A stretch of DNA of 17,196 nt from the NCBI GenBank assembly GCA_934394515.1, contig CAKRRU010000052.1:1-17196 (forward strand), in the 5' to 3' direction. Positions 5,631-12,511 of this stretch are shown here, piece after piece (the stretch's first letter is position 1; every line of letters starts with the position of its first letter). The notes beneath the pieces are model-generated. The model had not been told where the DNA came from. It saw nothing but the letters and a program-made list of their open reading frames with translations, and did not search any database. The translations under genes were made by a program, and so were the position numbers. The DNA is from an uncultured Acetatifactor sp. (GTDB taxonomy: Bacteria > Bacillota > Clostridia > Lachnospirales > Lachnospiraceae).

Positions 5631-6746
5631 ATGAATTTGACATATATCACATGGGGGTATGCCTGGGATCAGGCAATCATAGCGGCGTTTGAACAAATAG
5701 GATTTACGGTAGAACAGGTAGCGACGAAATTATCTGAAAATGATGAAAAACTTTTTGTAGAAGAATTATTGGGCGGACGGGCCAGTGATATTGTTTTTTC
5801 TGTAAATTTTTATAAGGAAATTTCAGATTTTTGTCAGAGAGAAGGCGTACCCTATGCGTCATGGGTGCTACAGCTTCCTGATTTTGACCTGTATACAGCA
5901 GCGGTGACGAATACCTGTAATTATATTGGGATTTGTGACAGTTATCTGGTGCAAAAATTATGGGAAAAAGGAGTTACGAAAGCGTTTTATCTCCCGGATG
6001 CAATAGAAGCACCAAAAAACTCAAAGGAGGAAAACGAATTTCTTTACAGAGAAGCCTGCTTTGTGGCAGGGTATCAGAAGCCGCCCTTACATACGGAAAC
6101 GATTCCTGTGTATAGCAGAGGGTACATAGATGCTTTTTTACATACACAGAGAGTATTAATGGGAGAATACATTCTGGAAAATGGACTGATCGAGAGAGTG
6201 CACAGGGACGTAATGAATGCTAATCCGGTTCAGGAAGGAATTCTTCCGGAATTTCATAAATTGTTTCTGGCAGATAAGTATCTGGCTCCTGCCTGTACGG
6301 CTTTACAGCAATCTATTTTTTTGCAGAATTATGAAAAAATCATGACGATTTATTCTAATGGAGATTTTTCTGCCTGTAAATGTGAAAAACATCCGTTTTT
6401 GGAGGATACAGTATCAAGGAACCGAGTATATGCGGAAAAGGAATTTACTGTGGTACTGGCGCCACATACGTTACATAATGGAATCCCGAGGCAGGCGCTG
6501 GAAGTCATTGCTGCCGGAGGATTTCCGCTTTGCACCATGCAGAAAGATTACAGCTATTTTTTTAAGGAAGATGAAAACCTTGCATGCTTTCACAGTATGG
6601 GAGAATTTAATGATTTGTTGGTACGGTATGGAAATGATGCAGATCGGCGGGAAAAATTGAGACAGGCTGCTTATGAGTTGGTTGTCAGTCAACATACTTA
6701 TCAACATAGAATACAATTTATGCTTGAGATGTGGGGAAAAATGTGA
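5631..6746 (+). CDS. CgeB-like glycosyltransferase, probable flagellin-glycan enzyme (second of pair)
   Basis: A 371-residue paralogue of the preceding gene with the same layout: an N-terminal [20 protein letters not shown] strand-helix, [16 protein letters not shown] and [12 protein letters not shown] near residues 60-95, and a C-terminal lobe with [29 protein letters not shown] and a terminal helix. [10 protein letters not shown] aligns with NGIPQRVIDI of its neighbour, showing common ancestry though overall similarity is low. ATG 5631 is chosen over the in-frame GTG 5589 because AGAGGA lies just upstream and the first 14 residues of the longer form look unlike a domain start. It is 52 bp after the first glycosyltransferase. 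The two probably add successive sugars. The specific reaction cannot be read from sequence. Confidence 0.7.
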   Translation: MNLTYITWGYAWDQAIIAAFEQIGFTVEQVATKLSENDEKLFVEELLGGRASDIVFSVNFYKEISDFCQREGVPYASWVLQLPDFDLYTAAVTNTCNYIGICDSYLVQKLWEKGVTKAFYLPDAIEAPKNSKEENEFLYREACFVAGYQKPPLHTETIPVYSRGYIDAFLHTQRVLMGEYILENGLIERVHRDVMNANPVQEGILPEFHKLFLADKYLAPACTALQQSIFLQNYEKIMTIYSNGDFSACKCEKHPFLEDTVSRNRVYAEKEFTVVLAPHTLHNGIPRQALEVIAAGGFPLCTMQKDYSYFFKEDENLACFHSMGEFNDLLVRYGNDADRREKLRQAAYELVVSQHTYQHRIQFMLEMWGKM

Positions 6747-6772
6747 TAAAGCTGTGGGATGGAGAATCAGTA

Positions 6773-7813
6773 ATGAAGTTGGAAATTAGTTTTGAAACAT
6801 ATGGAAGAATGGTATGCTGGTCTTTTGAAAATAGAAAGAAATTCAGAACGGTATGGATTGATAAAGATTCCTATATTATGGGAGCAGAGGTGGAGGCGGG
6901 AACGTTTGCAACCAAGGCTAAAGGATGCCATAATATCCAGATAGGAAAATATACATCAATTGGAGAAGCTGGACGTTTTATCACTGATATGACACACGAC
7001 TATCATTCTCTGTGGCAGGGAGTTGTTCCAGAGCTTGCAAAGCCTTGGGAAGGAAGAGATGGAAATGGACAGATTTTCCGCAGGATTATCAGAAAAGGGC
7101 AGATATTAATCGGAAACGATGTATGGATCGGCAGTGGCGTGACGATCCTTGGTGGAGTGCGCATCGGAGACGGTGCGGTCATTGCGGCCGGGGCAGTGGT
7201 GGTAAAAGATGTTCCACCCTATGCAATCGTTGGAGGTAATCCCACCAAAATAATAAAATATCGTTTCCCGGAGGAGACAATCGAACGTCTACGGAGAATC
7301 GCATGGTGGGACTGGGACGGAGAAAAGATACGTGAGTGCAGAGAAGATATGTATGGGGAAGTCGAAGACTTTGCCATAAAGTATGATCTGACACTGCAGA
7401 CATTGCCACGGAAGAGCGGTCAGTACATTGAACGACTGGGAAAACCCGACACACCGGTATTTGTTTACTTTATGGATTTTGATGATGATTATCCGGTATA
7501 CAAGCATGTAATCACTTCTTTTCTCCGGGAATACCCAAACGCAGAAGCAGAACTTGTCTTGTGCTATAATGCACAGTCGGAAGAAGACACGCAGAAGATG
7601 CAGGAGCTTATTTCCATTTTAGAAAAACAGACCTGCATGAACGCATTGGTGAATGTGTATGGCATTTCGGTTTCGGACGAAGAAGGGATAATGAGTGAAG
7701 CAGATTATTACATTACAAACAGAGATTGCAGAACTCTGGGAAGGGTTGCCTATGCTGACAGATACCAGGTGAAGATTCTGTCGGGAGTGGATATCCCGTT
7801 ATTTCATTTTTAA
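6773..7813 (+). CDS. Hexapeptide-repeat acetyltransferase fused to a C-terminal domain of unclear role
   Basis: A 346-residue protein. Residues about 30-165 form a left-handed beta-helix acyltransferase of the xenobiotic/sugar O-acetyltransferase (Vat/CatB-like) family: hexapeptide repeats from [11 protein letters not shown] to [20 protein letters not shown], the THDYH motif (His75 the likely catalytic base), and the [16 protein letters not shown] capping signature. Residues about 225-346 are an extra alpha/beta region ([20 protein letters not shown], then [20 protein letters not shown]) resembling the end of a glycosyltransferase lobe; I do not recognise it as a defined family. Start 6773 is favoured by GGAGA at 6761-6765; the in-frame ATG 6731 would overlap the upstream gene by 16 bp. 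It probably acetylates a sugar of the glycan built by the two upstream enzymes. Confidence 0.75.
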   Translation: MKLEISFETYGRMVCWSFENRKKFRTVWIDKDSYIMGAEVEAGTFATKAKGCHNIQIGKYTSIGEAGRFITDMTHDYHSLWQGVVPELAKPWEGRDGNGQIFRRIIRKGQILIGNDVWIGSGVTILGGVRIGDGAVIAAGAVVVKDVPPYAIVGGNPTKIIKYRFPEETIERLRRIAWWDWDGEKIRECREDMYGEVEDFAIKYDLTLQTLPRKSGQYIERLGKPDTPVFVYFMDFDDDYPVYKHVITSFLREYPNAEAELVLCYNAQSEEDTQKMQELISILEKQTCMNALVNVYGISVSDEEGIMSEADYYITNRDCRTLGRVAYADRYQVKILSGVDIPLFHF

Positions 7814-7826
7814 GAAAAAAGCAACC

Positions 7827-7953
7827 GCGGTTCAGAACAGACTTGAGCATACCATCAACAACCTGGATAACGTTGTAGAGAATACCACCAGGACAGGCTG
7901 TGCTGGCACAGGCTAACCAGTCCAACCAGGGTGTACTGTCTCTGTTACAGTAA
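7827..7953 (+). pseudogene. 3' remnant of a second flagellin gene
   Basis: Beginning 14 bp after the acetyltransferase stop, the sequence encodes AVQNRLEHTINNLDNVVENTT, identical to flagellin residues 463-483. It then jumps to QAVLAQANQSNQGVLSLLQ and a stop, the flagellin C-terminus. Relative to the intact gene about 80 nt (equivalent to 4139-4218) are missing, which breaks the frame. No start or N-terminal domain remains. Many third-position differences from the intact gene show a diverged paralogue rather than a fresh duplicate. It marks where a second flagellin gene once ended; the glycosylation genes occupy the space before it. Confidence 0.9.
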
Positions 7954-8004
7954 TCTTAACCACAGATCAGTTCTGACAAAAATTAGTTGTGCAAAAGCTA
8001 ACAT

Positions 8005-8042
8005 AAAAAAGGTTCCGCCGGATTTCCGGTGGAACCTTTTTT
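8005..8042 (+). terminator. Rho-independent terminator of the flagellin / glycosylation cluster
   Basis: GGTTCCGCCGG (8011-8021) pairs with CCGGTGGAACC (8026-8036), 11 bp with one G-U, flanked by A6 and T6. It was probably the terminator of the lost second flagellin gene and now closes the cluster; it can act in both directions. Confidence 0.92.
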
Positions 8043-8186
8043 GCCCTAAATAATCTGAAAATATCAGTAATTTGGCCTTTGGTAAAAATATACAAAAACC
8101 TATTCTGCAAAAATAACCAATTTCGATACCTCAAATTTTGGCTGCCCATTCCGCAGAAATTCATAGGAAAACATTCCCTGATACTA

Positions 8187-8192
8187 TATAAT
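8187..8192 (+). promoter_or_regulatory. Candidate -10 element of the small hydrophobic peptide mRNA
   Basis: TATAAT at 8187-8192 is a perfect -10, but no convincing -35 is seen 16-18 bp upstream. Transcription would start near 8199, leaving a leader of about 85 nt before the first start codon. The stretch 8043-8160 shows nothing else I can support. Confidence 0.45.
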
Positions 8193-8283
8193 AAACATAG
8201 GTGCTGCCAAAACGGTAAGCGGTTCGCCTTTCGCCGGAATGGGAACATTTTGAGAACTTCCAGTATTATCGGAGGTGATACGA

Positions 8284-8310
8284 ATGGGAAATTTAACGAA
8301 AGGTACATAA
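8284..8310 (+). CDS. Eight-codon leader peptide coupled to the small hydrophobic peptide
   Basis: A strong Shine-Dalgarno (GGAGG, 8271-8275) precedes ATG 8284. The ORF encodes MGNLTKGT and stops at TAA 8308-8310, immediately before ATG 8311 of the next ORF. No separate Shine-Dalgarno serves the second ORF, so translation of the peptide probably depends on ribosomes finishing this leader. TATC (8267-8270) and GATA (8277-8280) could pair and hide the Shine-Dalgarno. Confidence 0.5.
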   Translation: MGNLTKGT

Positions 8311-8415
8311 ATGATAGAAACAGTGGTTGGCGCTGTCGGTATTGTAGTTACGATTATCAGTACTATCGTAACCGTGATCAGTATTGTACAGACCAGTCAG
8401 AAACGAAAGCATTAA
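8311..8415 (+). CDS. 34-residue hydrophobic peptide, candidate type I toxin
   Basis: The peptide has a short acidic start (MIETVV), one membrane-spanning segment of about 24 residues rich in Val, Ile and Thr (residues 5-28), and a basic tail (QTSQKRKH). This is the usual build of Fst/TxpA-like type I toxins and of small holin-like peptides in Firmicutes. The stop codon lies inside the A-tract of a bidirectional terminator, and a divergent antisense promoter lies just downstream, the arrangement of Gram-positive type I toxin-antitoxin loci. It is translated behind an 8-codon leader. I do not recognise a named family from sequence identity. A non-toxic small membrane protein is the alternative. 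Expression would be expected to depolarise the membrane if it is a toxin. Confidence 0.65.
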   Translation: MIETVVGAVGIVVTIISTIVTVISIVQTSQKRKH

Positions 8416-8455
8416 AAAAGCAACCGCCTCCACCAAAGGTACAAGTTGCTTTTTT
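8414..8455. terminator. Bidirectional terminator shared by toxin mRNA and antisense RNA
   Basis: AAAAAAGCAAC (8414-8424) pairs perfectly with GTTGCTTTTTT (8445-8455). The 20-nt interior contains ACC-AAA-GGT, able to form a smaller inner hairpin. Either strand ends with a U-tract, so both convergent transcripts can end here and would be complementary over the whole hairpin. Confidence 0.85.
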
Positions 8456-8505
8456 AGAGCTATAAACTAAGGTGAACCGTTGCTGTACGGCATCACTCTT
8501 TTTGT
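8414..8505 (-). ncRNA. Candidate antisense antitoxin RNA of about 90 nt
   Basis: A minus-strand transcript from the promoter at 8512-8540 would start near 8505 and end at the terminator near 8414. It would carry a 5' hairpin (CCGT and ACGG around ACAGCA) and the terminator hairpin, and would be complementary to the last codon region and 3' end of the peptide mRNA. No protein is encoded. Existence is inferred from promoter and terminator only. Confidence 0.6.
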
Positions 8506-8511
8506 GTCTTA

Positions 8512-8540
8512 ATGTTATCACAATGACCTATTTTCGTCAA
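8512..8540 (-). promoter_or_regulatory. Sigma-A promoter of the antisense RNA
   Basis: On the minus strand TTGACG (8540-8535), a 17-bp spacer and TAACAT (8517-8512) give a good sigma-A promoter facing the peptide gene. The -35 is stronger than anything upstream of the toxin, as expected when antitoxin RNA is in excess. Confidence 0.65.
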
Positions 8541-8554
8541 TAGGGTTCGCATAC

Positions 8555-8581
8555 TTGCAAACATTCTGCAAATGCTATAGA
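8555..8581 (+). promoter_or_regulatory. Weak promoter candidate for the choloylglycine hydrolase gene
   Basis: TTGCAA (8555-8560) and TATAGA (8576-8581) are separated by 15 bp, shorter than optimal. It is the best match in the gap before the gene. The AAAGGAG Shine-Dalgarno at 8616-8622 follows. Confidence 0.25.
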
Positions 8582-8630
8582 CTAATACTGTTTCTATCGT
8601 TATTTGAATGAAGACAAAGGAGCGTATATT

Positions 8631-9635
8631 ATGTGCACAGCAGCAACTTATAGATCACAGGATTTTTATTTTGGCAGAACTTTTGATTATGAATTTAACT
8701 ATGGGGAAGAGGTAACAGTGACACCGCGTAATTACCCTTTTCCGTTGCGGCATCAGAAGACCCTGACGGAGCATTATGCCCTGATCGGCATCGCACATAT
8801 GGCGGGAGACTATCCGCTATATTATGATGCGGTGAATGAGAAGGGACTTGGCATGGCCGGTCTGAATTTCGTCGGAAATGCCGTATACAATAAAGTACAG
8901 GAAGGCAAGGACAATATTGCCCAGTTTGAATTCATCCCCTGGATACTGGGACAGTGCGCCAACGTGCAGGAGGCGAGGGTGTTACTGGATCGGATCAATC
9001 TGGTAGATACACCGTTTAATGAAAAATTCCCGGTTTCCCAGCTCCACTGGATCCTGGCAGACAAAGACGAGGTAATCACCATTGAAGCGGTAGCGGAAGG
9101 ATTGAAAATCTATGACAATCCGGTAGGGGTGCTTACGAATAATCCTCCTTTTGACAAGCAGATGTTCCGGTTGAATGATTACAGTTACCTGTCCCCGGAA
9201 CAGCCGGTAAACCGTTTTTCAAAGGATCTGGAATTAAAGCCTTACAGCAGAGGCATGGGTGCATTCGGGATGCCGGGTGATCTGTCTTCCGCTTCTCGTT
9301 TTGTGCGTGTGGCCTTTACCCGCATGAATGCTGTGTCCGGGCCTTCAGAGTCCGAGAGTGTCAGTGAATTTTTCCATATTTTAGGCAGCGTGGACCAGAC
9401 CAGAGGCTGCTGTATGCTGGAAAACGGTAAATATGAGATCACAATCTATACTTCCTGCTGTAATGCGGACAGGGGAATTTATTATTATACCACCTATGAA
9501 AATCATCAGATCACCGCAGTGGATATGTACAGAGAAAATCTGGACAGCGACCGGCCGGTACATTATCCACTGGTACAGGGAGAGCATATTTTACTACAAA
9601 ACGCTGATGCAGGAAACACGGAGGGAAATCTGTAA
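8631..9635 (+). CDS. Choloylglycine hydrolase family enzyme, probable bile salt hydrolase
   Basis: A 334-residue Ntn-hydrolase of the choloylglycine hydrolase / penicillin V acylase family. Start 8631 is required by function: it yields MCTAATYR, and Cys2 becomes the N-terminal nucleophile after Met removal; AAAGGAG lies upstream. An in-frame ATG at 8604 would bury the cysteine. Other active-site residues align with Clostridium perfringens bile salt hydrolase: Arg16 and Asp19 (FGRTFD), Asn79 (AGLNF), Asn170 (VLTNNPPF) and Arg223 (SSASRFV). Length matches the family (about 315-340). No signal peptide, so cytoplasmic. Likely reaction: removal of glycine or taurine from conjugated bile acids. Penicillin V acylase or N-acyl-homoserine-lactone acylase activity cannot be excluded from sequence. 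The stop overlaps the next start by one base. Confidence 0.9.
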   Translation: MCTAATYRSQDFYFGRTFDYEFNYGEEVTVTPRNYPFPLRHQKTLTEHYALIGIAHMAGDYPLYYDAVNEKGLGMAGLNFVGNAVYNKVQEGKDNIAQFEFIPWILGQCANVQEARVLLDRINLVDTPFNEKFPVSQLHWILADKDEVITIEAVAEGLKIYDNPVGVLTNNPPFDKQMFRLNDYSYLSPEQPVNRFSKDLELKPYSRGMGAFGMPGDLSSASRFVRVAFTRMNAVSGPSESESVSEFFHILGSVDQTRGCCMLENGKYEITIYTSCCNADRGIYYYTTYENHQITAVDMYRENLDSDRPVHYPLVQGEHILLQNADAGNTEGNL

Positions 9636-10231
9636 TGGATATACAGAGAGAGCAGGAACATCCAAAGCAGGCGGAAAAGATCGTGTCCGGATTTGCTTTT
9701 TATTCGGAAAAGGATGCCGCACTGGCGGAACAGGAACGTCAGAAGATCGCATATCTGGATAAAAGGATCGACCGCACGGATCTGGAATCTGTGCTGGCTA
9801 TTTATAAAAAGGCGCTGGAGGACAGGGTGTTCCGTACTCCGGTAGGCCTGGAATATCTCAGAGAACTACAGGGAGAATTGAAAGAAAGACAGGATGAACT
9901 TGGGGAAGAGATTCCCCCAATCCCACTGTGGACGAATTTTGCAGATATCAGGGAGAAGACCGCACCTGCCAGGAGAAGGATCCGTCCTGCTCCGAAAGAA
10001 GATAAGAACACGACGTTCCGGCTGTCGCTCATTATGAATATCGTGATGATCGTTGCCATTATAGCAATGTTCGTCATTACCCTGAATTCCGATCAACCTA
10101 ATATTCTCAACTATGAGAGAAATCTTCAGGACAAATATGCCACCTGGGAACAGGAACTGACCCAGAGGGAACAGACCGTCCGGGAAAAAGAGAGAGAATT
10201 ACATATAGAAGCTGCGGATTCACAGAATTGA
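9635..10231 (+). CDS. Unrecognised single-pass membrane protein with coiled-coil ends
   Basis: A 198-residue protein of unknown family. Residues about 1-95 are charged and helical (repeated Glu/Lys/Gln, e.g. DAALAEQERQKIAYLDKRID). A Pro/Arg-rich linker (about 110-125) is followed by one membrane segment at about 130-148 (LSLIMNIVMIVAIIAMFVI). The C-terminal 45 residues are again strongly helical and charged (WEQELTQREQTVREKERELH), probably a coiled coil. Positive residues before the membrane segment suggest the N-terminus is cytoplasmic and the coiled coil outside. Its ATG overlaps the TAA of the bile-salt-hydrolase-like gene (TAATG), so the two are translationally coupled. I cannot assign a function; a role supporting the hydrolase or the following two-component system is only positional inference. 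Confidence 0.75.
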   Translation: MDIQREQEHPKQAEKIVSGFAFYSEKDAALAEQERQKIAYLDKRIDRTDLESVLAIYKKALEDRVFRTPVGLEYLRELQGELKERQDELGEEIPPIPLWTNFADIREKTAPARRRIRPAPKEDKNTTFRLSLIMNIVMIVAIIAMFVITLNSDQPNILNYERNLQDKYATWEQELTQREQTVREKERELHIEAADSQN

Positions 10232-10257
10232 CATATTTACACGCTATAGTGTAACTA
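10228..10257 (+). promoter_or_regulatory. Promoter with internal inverted repeat before the two-component operon
   Basis: TTGACA (10228-10233) is a perfect -35, starting at the stop codon of the upstream gene. The best -10 is TAACTA at 10252-10257 after 18 bp. Between them TTACAC (10237-10242) and GTGTAA (10249-10254) form a perfect inverted repeat around 6 bp, placed like an operator. Autoregulation by the downstream response regulator is possible. Confidence 0.45.
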
Positions 10258-10331
10258 TTCAGAATTATGCGGACGGAAACTCTGAGAGATTTTGTCGGGA
10301 GACTGAATAGTGACTGGAAAGGTGAGGGCGT

Positions 10332-11024
10332 ATGGACAGATTGAAAATACTGGTTGTAGACGATGAGAGCAGAATGCGCAAGCTTGTACGGGATTTCCTG
10401 GTAAAGAGCAATTTCGATGTGCTGGAGGCCGGAGACGGTGAGGAGGCACTGGACGTTTTTTATAAAGAAAAGGATATTGCATTGATCATATTGGATGTGA
10501 TGATGCCGAAGATGGATGGCTGGCAGGTATGCCGGGAAATCCGGGTGAATTCCAAGGTGCCGATCATCATGCTGACGGCCCGCGGGGATGAGAGAGATGA
10601 ACTCCAGGGATTCCAGCTGGGAGTGGACGAGTATATATCCAAGCCTTTCAGTCCCAAAATCCTGGTGGCACGTGTGGAAGCAATCCTGCGCAGAACGAAC
10701 CAGCTGGGACAGGAGGAAGCACTGACCTGCGGAGGTATCACCGTGGACAAGGCTGCCCATCGTGTGATCATCGACGGAAAAGACGTGGATTTAAGCTATA
10801 AGGAATTTGAACTTCTTACCTATTTTATGGAAAATAAGGGAATAGCCCTGTCCAGAGAGAAGATTCTGAATAATGTATGGAATTATGATTATTTCGGAGA
10901 TGCGAGGACGATTGATACGCATGTGAAAAAGCTGCGCAGCAAATTAGGCGAAGAAGGTAATCTCATAAAGACCATATGGGGAATGGGGTACAAGATGGAT
11001 GAAACAGCAGAAGAAACAAAATAA
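10332..11024 (+). CDS. OmpR/PhoB-family response regulator
   Basis: A 230-residue two-domain regulator. The receiver domain (1-122) has the acidic pair Asp10-Asp11, phosphoacceptor Asp55 (LIILDVMMPKMDG), Thr82 and Lys104 (SKPF). The C-terminal winged-helix domain (about 130-226) has the usual OmpR features (LSYKEFELLTYFMEN, LNNVWNYDYFGDARTIDTHV, RSKLG, WGMGYK). AAAGGTGAGG provides the ribosome site. The kinase gene overlaps its 3' end by 26 bp, so the pair is cotranscribed and cognate. The signal and regulon are not readable here, but the operon also contains HflX, a polytopic membrane protein and a lipoprotein. Confidence 0.95.
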   Translation: MDRLKILVVDDESRMRKLVRDFLVKSNFDVLEAGDGEEALDVFYKEKDIALIILDVMMPKMDGWQVCREIRVNSKVPIIMLTARGDERDELQGFQLGVDEYISKPFSPKILVARVEAILRRTNQLGQEEALTCGGITVDKAAHRVIIDGKDVDLSYKEFELLTYFMENKGIALSREKILNNVWNYDYFGDARTIDTHVKKLRSKLGEEGNLIKTIWGMGYKMDETAEETK

Positions 11025-12486
11025 AAAAGTGCATTCCATCAGAGGACAGTTTGCCTGGATCTTTATCGGACTGATGATCGGCACGATCCTGCTGTGCCTT
11101 CTGATCAATTATATGTTCCTGGGCAAGGTCTATATGCGGAGCAAGCTGGATGTTATCCATGATGCTTATTGGACGATCAAGCAGGCAGCGGAGAGTGACA
11201 GCTACGGATCGGAGGAGTTTGCCAGAGAACTGGATGATGTATGCAGGAATTATAATATGACCGTGTGCGTCATGGATGTGAACTCCAATATGAAATATGT
11301 ATCTATCAACGGAGGGGAAAAACTCGAGAACCGTCTGATCGGATACGTATTCGGCGTACCCATGGACGATATCCGGCCTATCGAAAACGGTGATGATTAT
11401 GTGATCCAGATGACGGGGCAGGAAGGTAAGGAATATCTGGAAATTTACGGAAGACTGAATACCGGCATTTCTTTTATCATGAGGACTCCGATTTCCAGTA
11501 TTGAAGAAAGTGCCAAAATAGCCAACCGGTTTTACGCTATGGCCGGATGTGTCGGAGCATTGGCAGGCGGTATTATTATCTGGTTTGTTTCCAGACGCGT
11601 GACGAAACCTATCCTGGAACTGAACAATATCTCTGAACGGATGGTACAGCTGGATTTTGAGGCAAAATATCAGGGGAAGGCACATAATGAGATCGATCTG
11701 TTGGGAGAGAATATCAATAAGTTGTCCGATTCCCTGGAGAAAACCATTTCGGAACTGAAGACAGCGAACAATGAATTGCAACGGGACGTGGAGAAAAAAG
11801 AAGCCATTGACGAAATGCGCAAGGAATTTCTGGCCAATGTATCCCACGAACTCAAGACCCCCATTGCGCTGATCCAGGGGTATGCGGAAGGTCTGCAGGA
11901 GGAGATCAATGACGATCCCGAGAGCAGGCAGTTCTATTGTGATGTTATCGTGGATGAGGCGGCGAAGATGAATAACATGGTGAAGAAGCTTCTGACCCTG
12001 AATCAGTTGGAATTCGGCAATGATGTGGTGACCATGGAACGTTTTGACATTACGGCGCTGGTGAAAAATTATATTCAGTCTGCGGCAATCCTGACCAGAC
12101 AGCATGAGATCACGGTGCGGATGGAAGAGTATCCGCCGATCTATGCCTGGGCAGATGAGTTCAAAATAGAAGAAGTGTTTATGAATTTCTTCTCCAATGC
12201 AGTCAATCACTGTGAGAGAGAAAAGATCATTGACGTGAAGATGGAACAAAAGGAGAATATCGTGAGGGTATCTGTATTCAATACCGGCAAACCGATCCCG
12301 GAAGATTCCGTCGGCCATATCTGGGAGAAATTCTATAAAGTAGACAAAGCAAGAACCAGAGAGTATGGAGGCAGCGGTGTGGGATTGTCCATCGTTAAGG
12401 CCATCATGGAATCTATGAATCAGAAATACGGTGTGATCAATTATAACAACGGTGTGGAATTCTGGTTTGAATTAGAGACAAAATAG
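10999..12486 (+). CDS. Membrane sensor histidine kinase, partner of the OmpR-type regulator
   Basis: A 495-residue kinase. Membrane segments at about 19-41 and 177-198 flank an extracytoplasmic sensor of about 135 residues with no recognised ligand motif. A HAMP linker (about 199-255) leads through a coiled coil to the DHp domain with His283 (FLANVSHELKTPIALIQGY). The ATPase domain shows the N box (FMNFFSNAVNHC, Asn400), the G1 region as FNTG rather than DTG (about 427-430), the F box (WEKFYK) and G2 (GGSGVGLSI, 457-465). All parts are present. GGGG about 10 nt upstream can serve ATG 10999. It autophosphorylates and passes phosphate to Asp55 of the upstream regulator. It is followed after 25 bp by hflX in the same direction. 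Confidence 0.94.
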   Translation: MKQQKKQNKKVHSIRGQFAWIFIGLMIGTILLCLLINYMFLGKVYMRSKLDVIHDAYWTIKQAAESDSYGSEEFARELDDVCRNYNMTVCVMDVNSNMKYVSINGGEKLENRLIGYVFGVPMDDIRPIENGDDYVIQMTGQEGKEYLEIYGRLNTGISFIMRTPISSIEESAKIANRFYAMAGCVGALAGGIIIWFVSRRVTKPILELNNISERMVQLDFEAKYQGKAHNEIDLLGENINKLSDSLEKTISELKTANNELQRDVEKKEAIDEMRKEFLANVSHELKTPIALIQGYAEGLQEEINDDPESRQFYCDVIVDEAAKMNNMVKKLLTLNQLEFGNDVVTMERFDITALVKNYIQSAAILTRQHEITVRMEEYPPIYAWADEFKIEEVFMNFFSNAVNHCEREKIIDVKMEQKENIVRVSVFNTGKPIPEDSVGHIWEKFYKVDKARTREYGGSGVGLSIVKAIMESMNQKYGVINYNNGVEFWFELETK

Positions 12487-12511
12487 GAAATAAAAAAGGA
12501 TACATTTCTAT

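Noticed and set aside
8263..8310. Minus-strand sigma-28-like match (TAAA, then TCCGATAA) over the toxin leader
   Set aside because: The spacing is about 18 nt instead of 15, and the -10 part is the complement of the Shine-Dalgarno region, so chance is more likely.
8079..8465. 128-codon ORF on the plus strand across the toxin region
   Set aside because: It runs out of frame through the toxin candidate, has no ribosome site, an odd composition, and its PPPPK end is just the terminator hairpin read as protein.
10963..12318. 451-codon ORF antisense to the histidine kinase
   Set aside because: It mirrors the kinase reading frame, has no plausible domain or ribosome site, and the sense gene is unmistakable.
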